Source: a virus
Strand: one strand, 5' to 3'
Length of the DNA: 48,829 nt
IMG/VR virus record: IMGVR_UViG_3300032282_004821
Span: 1-48,829 of that record
A program made the position numbers and the translations under genes. Positions 41,944-48,829 of this stretch are shown in pieces; positions within the stretch are counted from its first letter, which is position 1, and each line of letters opens with the position of its first letter. The notes below the pieces were generated by a model that did not search any database, was not told where the DNA came from, and was given only the letters and a program-made list of their open reading frames with translations.

Positions 41944-42675
41944 TTATTTGTCTAAATAATCGGATAATTTTTTCATTAAATCAATAGATTTGTCAATAGA
42001 ATTATCGTTTGATAATGATTCTAATTTATATGGTCTTTTTTCTTCTTCTAAATTTTCTTCATACTTTTCTCTATCTTCAGGATTTGAAAATAGGTAGGCT
42101 CCTGGTGTTGATGGCGAAGATACCAAATCAAAACATATTAGTTCAAAATCATCTTGAACTTCATTTCTTTCACCAACCTTCTTTAATGAACCAACTCCTC
42201 TTGAAGATATACCTAAGGTAACACCTTGTCTCATTAAATTAGCCGCTTGGTCTCCTTTGGTTGAAACAATACCTCTTTCATGAAATCCGGGAGATGTTAA
42301 CAATTTTAATTTTCCCATTAAAATATTTCTATCCCACCATATATCTGTTATGATATGAGATACTCTATCTAAATCAATTAACGAAGATTCAGGATGGTTT
42401 AGTTCTGAGGTTGATAAACCTTTTGCAATTGTTTTTTTATACTTATCGGACTCTCTTTTTAAAATTCTTTCAGGATAAAATCTTCCATTTCTGTTAGCGG
42501 TATCGTATTTCTGTAAAACAGCGTAGAACTCAAAAGGGTTTCTATAATCCATAGTTGACGCTTCTTTAAGTATGTTCGCATTTATCTCATCTTTTGGTGA
42601 AACCCATCCCGCATCCATCTCAATTAAAATCCCATGTCCAAGTTCATTGGCTTCTAAAATTCTTAATTTTTTCAT
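41944..42675 (-). CDS. Prohead maturation protease, T4 gp21-like
   Basis: 243 residues; cuts scaffold, capsid and internal head proteins during maturation. Catalytic residues are visible: the His in STSELNHPES (His94) and the Ser in GVTLGISSRGVGS (Ser157/158), the arrangement of the gp21/herpes-assemblin-like serine proteases. NRNGRFYPERIL is also characteristic of this family. TATTTATT is 12 nt upstream. Expected cleavage is after (L/I)-x-E. Its neighbours (portal side, then scaffold and capsid) match the T4 order. Confidence 0.9.
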   Translation of the reverse strand: MKKLRILEANELGHGILIEMDAGWVSPKDEINANILKEASTMDYRNPFEFYAVLQKYDTANRNGRFYPERILKRESDKYKKTIAKGLSTSELNHPESSLIDLDRVSHIITDIWWDRNILMGKLKLLTSPGFHERGIVSTKGDQAANLMRQGVTLGISSRGVGSLKKVGERNEVQDDFELICFDLVSSPSTPGAYLFSNPEDREKYEENLEEEKRPYKLESLSNDNSIDKSIDLMKKLSDYLDK

Positions 42676-42687
42676 TGACTATTTTAA

Positions 42688-42695
42688 AATAAATA
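42688..42695 (-). promoter_or_regulatory. Candidate late promoter (TATTTATT) for protease gene
   Basis: TATTTATT on the minus strand ends 12 nt before ATG 42675, just outside the preceding gene. Confidence 0.45.
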
Positions 42696-42697
42696 TA

Positions 42698-43153
42698 TCA
42701 GATAACGATACTTTGTTCATTTAATTCTTTTTTAGTCGTGGAAAAGTAAAAATATTCATTGTTATTGATATTATTTTTGTAAATATTTTTGATAATTTTT
42801 TTAATTGAGTCTTTTAATTCTGTAGATTTAAAATCAATTTCAATGTTTGTATATAGATTTACCTCCAAATTAAAAAAAGATTTTTTTCCATATAATATAC
42901 CACTTGTTCTTAAATCTAAATCAACTATTGTCTGTTCTTTGAATATCGAATTATCAACTGAATTAAATACGGAATGTTTTATTTCTCTACTTAAATTACA
43001 AACAACACGATTCCAATTGTTGTGGTCAAATTTAGGGTCTACCCATGATTGAATGTTAATGTAAACTGACTTTAATTGTTTAGAATCCACCGTACCATAA
43101 ACAGATTTAATTGTATTAAATAAGTTTAGTTTTACACTTTTACCTTTTTTCAT
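42698..43153 (-). CDS. Hypothetical protein
   Basis: 151 residues, alternating strands and helices (KSVKLNLFNTIKSVYGTVDS, VYINIQSWVDPKFDHNNWNR, KSFFNLEVNLYTNIEIDFKS). No family recognised. It starts the protease-side unit, divergent from the bS21 gene, with a possible sigma70-like promoter upstream (43189-43217). Head-module location suggests a virion or assembly role, unproven. Confidence 0.6.
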   Translation of the reverse strand: MKKGKSVKLNLFNTIKSVYGTVDSKQLKSVYINIQSWVDPKFDHNNWNRVVCNLSREIKHSVFNSVDNSIFKEQTIVDLDLRTSGILYGKKSFFNLEVNLYTNIEIDFKSTELKDSIKKIIKNIYKNNINNNEYFYFSTTKKELNEQSIVI

Positions 43154-43188
43154 TAATTTTCATATTGATAATGTTTATTTTCTTTAAA

Positions 43189-43217
43189 AGAATAACATTA
43201 ATTCTTATCAATGTCAA
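43189..43217 (-). promoter_or_regulatory. Possible sigma70-like promoter
   Basis: Minus-strand TTGACA (43217-43212), 17-nt spacer, TATTCT (43194-43189). A 6-bp inverted repeat AAGAAT/ATTCTT (43188-43193, 43201-43206) overlaps it and could be an operator. Such a consensus is unusual for a Bacteroidota phage, so this is tentative. Confidence 0.3.
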
Positions 43218-43249
43218 AATTTTTACAAAAAACAAGATATTTCTAGTAT

Positions 43250-43435
43250 ATGTTAATTATTGAAATAAAAAATGGCGAGAATATAGAGAAGGTTCTAAAG
43301 AATTTAAAATCTAAAGTTATTAAAACTAAACAAAATAAAATTCTTTTAGAAAGAAAAGAGTATGTTAAAGATTCTGTTAAAAACAGAAATAAGATATTAA
43401 AGGCAATACATGTACAAAAAATTAAAAATAATTAA
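43250..43435 (+). CDS. rpsU: Ribosomal protein bS21
   Basis: 61 residues, full length for bS21. LIIEIKNGENIEKVLKNL, then KTKQNKILLERKEYVKDSVK and NRNKILKAIHVQK follow the S21 pattern (basic, K-rich, with the conserved xSVKxRxxIxKA end). The MLII start is like Bacteroidota homologues. bS21 sits near the 3' end of 16S rRNA on the 30S subunit, so a phage copy could replace the host protein and change initiation. No Shine-Dalgarno is seen before the ATG (leader CAAGATATTTCTAGTAT). It is the only plus-strand gene in the head block; its stop overlaps the convergent gene by 4 nt. Confidence 0.9.
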   Translation: MLIIEIKNGENIEKVLKNLKSKVIKTKQNKILLERKEYVKDSVKNRNKILKAIHVQKIKNN

Positions 43436-44130
43436 ATAGATTCTTCTAAATTTTTTAATTTTAAAAAATTAAGTTGGTCAAATTTTTCATTTTTAATTCT
43501 ATCTATTGTTTCAGATAATTTTATTTTTAATTCAAACTCTTCTTCTTTTTCTAAAATGTTTTGAAGTTTAGTTATTGTATTTTCACGAATTACTTCAAAT
43601 TTATTTTCTAAAGATTGTGAATCTTCAGATATTAATAACAAAAATTCTTTTTTAGAATTTTCATCCATAGTTTCTATATAATTTCTTAGAGTTTGGTTAG
43701 CAATATTAACCATTGATTTAACAGGTATGTTGATAGATTCTTTAACAACAACATTGTTTGAAGATAATACCTTAATGAGATTTTTCTTGGCTTGTAATCT
43801 TTCCGATAAATTTAATTTATTAGAATATACAATTGTATCTAAATCAGAATATTTGTTTTCTATTTCTTCAGAAAGAGTTTTTGGTAATTTAACATTAACT
43901 AATAATTTTTGAATTAATTGAACACCTTCTTGTAAATATTCTTTTGCGTCTGACTCGGACAATTCCTGTGGTGAATTTAATTGGTTGTATAATGAATAAA
44001 TTTTTGACATAGATTTATTCATTAAGATGTTTTGATTAAACTCTCTCAATAATTTCTTAAATTCTTTTTCATTTTTATAAGATTCAAGAAGATTTTTTTC
44101 AATTATAGATTTTATTGTTCCGAAGGTCAT
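43432..44130 (-). CDS. Helical protein in the gp67/gp68 position
   Basis: 232 residues from ATG 44130; the frame is open to a TTG at 44145, but TATTTATT lies 14 nt before the ATG. Almost entirely helical and charged (IKSIIEKNLLESYKNEKEF, NQNILMNKSMSKIYSLYNQL, EEFELKIKLSETIDRIKNEK). It lies between portal and protease genes where T4 has the prohead core genes 67 and 68, so a core or scaffold role is plausible. No sequence family recognised. Confidence 0.6.
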   Translation of the reverse strand: MTFGTIKSIIEKNLLESYKNEKEFKKLLREFNQNILMNKSMSKIYSLYNQLNSPQELSESDAKEYLQEGVQLIQKLLVNVKLPKTLSEEIENKYSDLDTIVYSNKLNLSERLQAKKNLIKVLSSNNVVVKESINIPVKSMVNIANQTLRNYIETMDENSKKEFLLLISEDSQSLENKFEVIRENTITKLQNILEKEEEFELKIKLSETIDRIKNEKFDQLNFLKLKNLEESI

Positions 44131-44144
44131 TAGTGTTATTTTCA

Positions 44145-44152
44145 AATAAATA
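44145..44152 (-). promoter_or_regulatory. Candidate late promoter (TATTTATT)
   Basis: Minus-strand TATTTATT ends 14 nt before ATG 44130, in the gap after the portal gene. It supports the ATG over the TTG start. Confidence 0.45.
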
Positions 44153-45994
44153 TTACGAGTTTAGTAACTTATCCAATTCTTTTGAAATTTCTCCTAAAGA
44201 TTCTTGTGCATGACCTAAATCAATGAATTTTGAACCGTTAATAAGATTATTTTCTATTAAAATGTTTAAATTATCAAGTTTGGATTCTGGAGTAACTTCA
44301 GCCGGTGGTGGAGGTGTCGCTCCCCCCTCTTCAGCCGGTGGTGGAGGTGCGGTTTCTTCTCCCCCGCCAAACGATGTTGGTAGTGGAGCTTCCACTTCTC
44401 CTGATGCAGCACCTTCTTCAGAAGCGGCAACCGCAGTTGTGCCTGAAGAATTCCCATACAATTTATCTATATTGTCAAATAAACCTGTTTTAGTAATAAC
44501 TGTTGGAGTTGCTTTTAATTCCTCACCAACAGCTCTTTCAATTCTTTGTTGTTGTAAATCTAATCTTATTTCTTCATCAGACCATCCAAATATATGTTTC
44601 TTAGCCCATGTAGATGATGCTGGTTGTATTCCATTTCCTGGGTCAGAAACTAAATCTTTATAAAGAAGAACTTTTTCCTTCCATACATCAATTTTTAATA
44701 AATCTGCTTGAGTAGATGGGTTTGTTAATCCTAAAGTAAAGTTTGATAATTCATCTTCAAAACCTAACAAGAATAAATGTATAATTGCAACTTTGTTTAG
44801 TTCTTGCAACATACTTTTTTGAATTCTGTTAATTGTGCGAGCGAATCTAATATCCTGTAAAGATAAATTTTTTCCGTCACCAACAACTTCTTCAAATCCC
44901 AAAAATGCTTTTGGTACACGAAGTGCTGTTAATAGTTTCTTTTGAATATATTCAATATCAGCAATCTCAGATAAATTTGTTGCTCCAGGTAAAGTATCAA
45001 TTGGACTTGGTGCTGCAGGGTCTCTAACAGGTACAAAATAATCTTGGTCTACAGCCATTTGATTAAATCTCATGTCTACATTACCTGTTTTACTATCAAC
45101 AACTTGTTCTCTTTTGAATTTATTTGCAACACGTTGTACATAAGCTTCAACATCATCATCATTCATGTTACCAACAAACACTTTAAAAATTCTTCTTTCA
45201 GGAGCTCTAGATGTACGATAAATTAACATAGCGTCTTCGGATAAAAGAAGTTGTTTCCAAATTCTTCTAGCCTTTTCTAACATTGACGTTCCATAAGGTA
45301 ATTTTCTATCATCCCCTAATAAACGAAAATGGGCGATTTCCCATGACTGGAAAGTCATATTTTTATTTTTCCAATCAAAATGTAATGCTTTTCTATCATC
45401 TTGTTTTTGAATATCTACAGTCAATTTTTGGAAAGCACCGACTTCTCTACGTTCAATTTCTATTGTAGGTAATTGTTGACATCCAACAATACCTTTTTCA
45501 GGGTCTAATTTTAAGTACACAAAGTTATCACCATATTTACAAGTATTCCTTGTCCACATTGGTAGATTTGTGTTTATATCTAATGCGTTATTAAATAGGT
45601 CAGCTAAAACAGACTTAATTCTTTTTGACTCAGAATATATTTGTAATATAAATCCATCTTCATTTGTTGTCGTAGACTCTTCAGCATATATGTCTAACGC
45701 TGCAGATATTTCTGGAGTATATTCCATCGATTCATAATCATATTGAGACGACAATCTCGATGGTTCATAGTATACTGCTTGAGAATATAAGTTATTTTCA
45801 ACTTTAGCCCATTGATTTGTTAAATAAAAAGTTTGTTGTGCTTGGAGTTTCTCTCTCTCATAATCTTCTTTACTTTTAGTTCTTAAAAGTTCTTTTTTAT
45901 CAAACTTAAATGTTGGATAATCTTGATTTAATAGAGAATTCGGTCCAAATGTTTTGGATAACCTTTGCCAAACTGTTAAATTATTGTCGCCCAT
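44153..45994 (-). CDS. Portal vertex protein, T4 gp20-like
   Basis: 613 residues; the dodecameric ring through which DNA is packaged and to which the tail attaches. Portal features: YTPEISAALDIYAEESTTTN, TRNTCKYGDNFVYLKLDPEK, a clip/stem region with AHFRLLGDDRKLPYGTSMLE and KQLLLSEDAMLIYRTSRAPE, FFVPV-like strand before LPGATNLSEIADIEYIQKKL, and LRVPKAFLGFEE. The length is close to T4 gp20 (524) plus a C-terminal Pro/Glu/Ala-rich tail (PPPPAEEGGATPPPPAE) that is locally GC-rich. A TATTTATA element lies 28 nt before the ATG. Confidence 0.92.
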   Translation of the reverse strand: MGDNNLTVWQRLSKTFGPNSLLNQDYPTFKFDKKELLRTKSKEDYEREKLQAQQTFYLTNQWAKVENNLYSQAVYYEPSRLSSQYDYESMEYTPEISAALDIYAEESTTTNEDGFILQIYSESKRIKSVLADLFNNALDINTNLPMWTRNTCKYGDNFVYLKLDPEKGIVGCQQLPTIEIERREVGAFQKLTVDIQKQDDRKALHFDWKNKNMTFQSWEIAHFRLLGDDRKLPYGTSMLEKARRIWKQLLLSEDAMLIYRTSRAPERRIFKVFVGNMNDDDVEAYVQRVANKFKREQVVDSKTGNVDMRFNQMAVDQDYFVPVRDPAAPSPIDTLPGATNLSEIADIEYIQKKLLTALRVPKAFLGFEEVVGDGKNLSLQDIRFARTINRIQKSMLQELNKVAIIHLFLLGFEDELSNFTLGLTNPSTQADLLKIDVWKEKVLLYKDLVSDPGNGIQPASSTWAKKHIFGWSDEEIRLDLQQQRIERAVGEELKATPTVITKTGLFDNIDKLYGNSSGTTAVAASEEGAASGEVEAPLPTSFGGGEETAPPPPAEEGGATPPPPAEVTPESKLDNLNILIENNLINGSKFIDLGHAQESLGEISKELDKLLNS

Positions 45995-46022
45995 TTTATA
46001 ATTTTACTTAATACCTTGATAA

Positions 46023-46030
46023 TATAAATA
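46023..46030 (-). promoter_or_regulatory. Candidate late promoter (TATTTATA) for portal gene
   Basis: Minus-strand TATTTATA 28 nt before ATG 45994, within the 37-bp gap after the terminase gene. Spacing is longer than elsewhere. Confidence 0.35.
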
Positions 46031-46031
46031 G

Positions 46032-47792
46032 TTATCTAGGGCCAAATAGCCATCCATATTTTTGATAATCATCTTTTGTTGGGCCTTGATTGAATTGTGA
46101 ATTCCTTCCACCCATTTGAGGAACCATTGGATTAAAATAATCTGAAGTATTTTTATTTTCATTTACAACCGTAGCCCATGAATTAATCATGGCTTTAGTA
46201 TGGTTTACAACCTTTGTTAATGATTGAAATGATTTTTCTGCGACGTATATTGCCATTGCAATTGCCATAATACAATCATCATGATGTCCTTTTTGATGGT
46301 CTGGTCTTCCATTAATGTAAACAAACGTATTCATTTCATTATATAATCTACTAGAATATACTTTAAATTCGTGTCTTATTGCTTCTTCTAATGACGCAAT
46401 TATTTGAACTCTTTTGTTATTAAAATTTATACCTGGAATTTTTTCATTAATTTTTGGGTCCCATTTCCATTTATTTGTTGTATCAACATTATCAACATAT
46501 AAACCCCCCTGATAATTCATTTCTTGTAATTTTCTTGCAGTAGAAACTCCCATTCCCCCTGTTAAATCAACCACACAATACGCACTATACATTGTCCCCC
46601 ACTTATAGGCAATCTCTGCAGTCACATCTGGAGGTACTTTTCCGACGTATTCAAGGACTTGTTCCCTTGTATCGAAATCTATTATCTCAATACAACTGAA
46701 ATCCTCAGAATCACCTCTGGATACATCCACACCCATAACATATTTGTGACCATTTTCAGGTTCTTTAAATATCCACAATCCCCCACCCATCATTTTAGCT
46801 TGAGGTTCTCTTACTTGATTTTTGGAAATGTTTTGCATTAAATCAGAATCAAATACATTATCACCTGAACCTAAAAAGTTACATTCCAATTCTTGGGCAA
46901 CTCTTCTCCTATCAAATTTTAATTTTTTAACCATTCCCTCAAACCAAGAAGAACATGGTTTATATCCCTTTTCAATATAATCTCTAACTATTTGATGGTC
47001 TCTTTCATATGGATTATTTGTTGATAAATCAACAACAACATCTTTCGGATAATCTTCCCTGTTTAAAAGATAATGAATTAAATCATTAGTTTTAACCATG
47101 TATAAATCTTTGGTATACCTTGGGTCTTTATACCAAAACATTTCAGAGATTTTGAAATCATTCATTCCTCTCAAGGATTGGTCATAAATTTCGTAATATA
47201 TTGGGTCATATCCGTTTGGTGTAGATACAACAATAACTTTACCACCTGTAGATAGTGAGGCCATACAAGCAGACCAGAAATCACTATCTGCCTCAATATA
47301 AGCGGCCTCATCAAATATCAATATGGTTGGGGTATATCCACGAAGGGCATCTTTTGATGTCGCAACGGCTTTAACCTCACAATCATTATTTAATTTAAAA
47401 TGTCTTGCGGCGTTTTTTTCAACAGAAAATCCAATACCAACCCATGCAGGCCATTGTTCAGTAAAACTTCTAATTTTATTCGCCATTTCTACAGCAGTAT
47501 CTAATTTATTGGCAATTATTAGAATTTTTTCTGGTTTTGTTTTTTTTGCAAACGCTAATCTTTTGGATGCCCATGCCGCAGTTACGGTAGAAACACCTGC
47601 TTGTCTATACTTTAAAGCAACGTTTTCATTATACGTGTCATAATCATTAATCAAAGTAATTTGGTCAGGAAAAAGGTCTAACGGAACGTATTTTGAAACG
47701 GTATTATCAAACGTCTGTAAATAAGTACGAAGTGCGTAAGGTGTATTCCTCATGCACTTCGTAACCTCTATTATTAATTGTTCTTTATTCAC
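46032..47792 (-). CDS. Large terminase subunit, T4 gp17-like
   Basis: 586 residues, start GTG 47792. ATPase plus nuclease that packages DNA. The ATPase part has a deviant Walker A, KYRQAGVST (61-69), in which the usual P-loop Lys is Val67 and a Lys (61) lies at the start. Walker B is TILIFDEAAYIE (Asp161, Glu162), followed by the VIVVSTPNGYDP coupling motif. The nuclease part has VMGVDVSRGDSEDFS (Asp356), CVVDLTGGMGV, and HHDDCIMAIAMA (Asp505/506) as the acidic cluster. The length is close to T4 gp17 (610). The start lies 5 nt after the previous stop. Confidence 0.93.
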   Translation of the reverse strand: MNKEQLIIEVTKCMRNTPYALRTYLQTFDNTVSKYVPLDLFPDQITLINDYDTYNENVALKYRQAGVSTVTAAWASKRLAFAKKTKPEKILIIANKLDTAVEMANKIRSFTEQWPAWVGIGFSVEKNAARHFKLNNDCEVKAVATSKDALRGYTPTILIFDEAAYIEADSDFWSACMASLSTGGKVIVVSTPNGYDPIYYEIYDQSLRGMNDFKISEMFWYKDPRYTKDLYMVKTNDLIHYLLNREDYPKDVVVDLSTNNPYERDHQIVRDYIEKGYKPCSSWFEGMVKKLKFDRRRVAQELECNFLGSGDNVFDSDLMQNISKNQVREPQAKMMGGGLWIFKEPENGHKYVMGVDVSRGDSEDFSCIEIIDFDTREQVLEYVGKVPPDVTAEIAYKWGTMYSAYCVVDLTGGMGVSTARKLQEMNYQGGLYVDNVDTTNKWKWDPKINEKIPGINFNNKRVQIIASLEEAIRHEFKVYSSRLYNEMNTFVYINGRPDHQKGHHDDCIMAIAMAIYVAEKSFQSLTKVVNHTKAMINSWATVVNENKNTSDYFNPMVPQMGGRNSQFNQGPTKDDYQKYGWLFGPR

Positions 47793-47797
47793 AAATT

Positions 47798-48817
47798 TTA
47801 TTTAGGTAAACTTATTCCCAGGCTACCCAAAAAATCATCAAGTTCTTCATCATCTTCATCATCAATATTATTATTTTTTTTATAAGATTCAAATTCTTCT
47901 TTTAATTTTTGGGCCTCTTTCATTACTTCTATAAATCGTAAAGTTGCTTTTTTATTTTTAGATTTATCTTCTGAAATTGCATTTCCGATAATTTCTAAAA
48001 ATTCTTTAGCCGGTATTTGAAACATTGAAATATCAAACCAATTTATCAAACCTTTATTTTCAGGCTTGAACATTTCATCAGGCATTGCAAATCTAATTTT
48101 TTCTTTAATTTCAGGACCTATTATCAATTGCATTGGTTCATTAGATAACACATCAACAGCACCTCTAACTTTTTCACGAACGCTTGGATTTTTAGAATGG
48201 CCATGTCTACCTTTAGCTTCTTCTAATCCTTTAATAATTTCGTGACAAAGAATAGGGAAAATCATACCTGTAGCCATAATTTTTGTATCAGGACCTTCTC
48301 CACCTTCCTCACCACCTTCTTCACCATCTTCGTCCGCATCACCTAATTCAACTTTACCTGCAATTCCTTGACCTGTCTGACTCATATTCTCAATCATTTG
48401 GTCCATACTAAAGTATAAAAAATCATTGATTGCCATAATACCTAAATAATCTCTATAAAGAGATGGGTCAATCGCATCTAATCTTGCTTTAACTTCAGGT
48501 TTTTGAAAAAGGTAATGTCCCTTTTTAGCTGCTCCCTGAATAATTGCGTTTATTATATTTCTTTTATGTTTCTCTAATTCCAATTCCTCTTCATCTGTTA
48601 AATCTTCAATATCGAATGATTGATATTGAGGTTGATTATCTTCTTCTTCATCATCATCTTCTTCATCATCTTCAGGTTCAAATCTAAAATTAGAAGTATC
48701 GGGCATACCTAAAGTTGCTTCAATTTGATACCAATCTTCAGGAACTTCTGCCTCATCTAATGATGCTTCTTTTGCCAAATCAATAAGTTCATCTCTATGA
48801 CGAGATTCAATACTCAT
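47798..48817 (-). CDS. Hypothetical acidic protein upstream of terminase
   Basis: 339 residues. Long acidic stretches (DDEEDDDEEEDNQ near residue 50, GEEGGEEGGEG near 165, DDEDDEELDDF at the end) separate helical blocks (HKRNIINAIIQGAAKKGHYL, GMIFPILCHEIIKGLEEAKG, NPSVREKVRGAVDVLSNEPM). No family recognised. It occupies the place where T4 has the small terminase gp16, but the size and composition do not fit gp16, so I do not name it that. Start ATG 48817; its promoter region is outside the window. Confidence 0.6.
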   Translation of the reverse strand: MSIESRHRDELIDLAKEASLDEAEVPEDWYQIEATLGMPDTSNFRFEPEDDEEDDDEEEDNQPQYQSFDIEDLTDEEELELEKHKRNIINAIIQGAAKKGHYLFQKPEVKARLDAIDPSLYRDYLGIMAINDFLYFSMDQMIENMSQTGQGIAGKVELGDADEDGEEGGEEGGEGPDTKIMATGMIFPILCHEIIKGLEEAKGRHGHSKNPSVREKVRGAVDVLSNEPMQLIIGPEIKEKIRFAMPDEMFKPENKGLINWFDISMFQIPAKEFLEIIGNAISEDKSKNKKATLRFIEVMKEAQKLKEEFESYKKNNNIDDEDDEELDDFLGSLGISLPK

Positions 48818-48829
48818 GATATTAGGAAC

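Noticed and set aside
44223-44663. 146-residue plus-strand reading frame rich in Gly, Pro and Ser
   Set aside because: Exactly antisense to the Pro/Glu/Ala-rich tail of the portal protein, whose composition explains the long frame.
47798-48817. Small terminase subunit (gp16)
   Set aside because: Position fits but length, acidity and lack of a typical gp16 coiled-coil pattern do not; left as unknown.

Overview
The window is part of the genome of a tailed phage of the T4 superfamily (myovirus-type head and baseplate genes), very AT-rich and densely packed. The minus-strand block at the right end gives a T4-like head order: an acidic unknown protein, large terminase (gp17-like), portal (gp20-like), a helical unknown in the gp67/gp68 position, prohead protease (gp21-like), acidic scaffold (gp22-like) and major capsid protein (gp23-like). 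Several clues point to a Bacteroidota (flavobacteria-like) host. Almost no gene has a Shine-Dalgarno sequence. Two accessory genes carry a TTG-N20-TAnnTTTG promoter. One small protein has a signal peptide ending in SFSQ, and the phage carries a bS21 that looks like the Bacteroidota type. Host and phage group are inferences from sequence only.

Layout. 19-3309 (-) is a large fibre or adhesin-like protein with P-domain and LamG-like parts and Pro-Thr stalks. 3361-5969 (+) holds small virion or unknown genes, one a WYL-like protein. 6025-21365 (+) is a long glycan island: glycosyltransferases, UDP-GlcNAc 2-epimerase, a UDP-sugar dehydrogenase-like protein without its catalytic residues, SDR epimerase and reductase, RmlC-like cupin, three methyltransferases, a GDPD-like protein, a nucleotidyltransferase and a second cupin. 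A PolB-type 3'-5' exonuclease and a dUTPase lie inside it. 21367-22551 encodes a RuBisCO-like protein, the most surprising gene here. It is followed by PhoH, a HAD-like protein, two more glycosyltransferases, a gp55-like late sigma factor (26033-26779) and baseplate/tail structural genes (26799-33352). 33352-38105 is an accessory region of small proteins on both strands. 38178-48817 (-) is the head module, interrupted by one plus-strand gene for ribosomal protein bS21 (43250-43435).

Two systems cut across the layout. First, a TATTTATW element lies, always in the same orientation relative to the gene, a short distance upstream of many structural genes. It is a candidate late promoter for the gp55-like sigma factor. 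Second, a short amphipathic tag ending in (L/I)-x-E occurs in otherwise unrelated small proteins, including a perfect 75-bp DNA duplication. The predicted capsid maturation site (LINE|A) has the same form, so I propose the tags are capsid-targeting sequences cut by the gp21-like protease, which would make those proteins internal head proteins.

I saw no tRNA, CRISPR array, insertion sequence or integrase. Tail sheath, tube and replication genes are not in the window.
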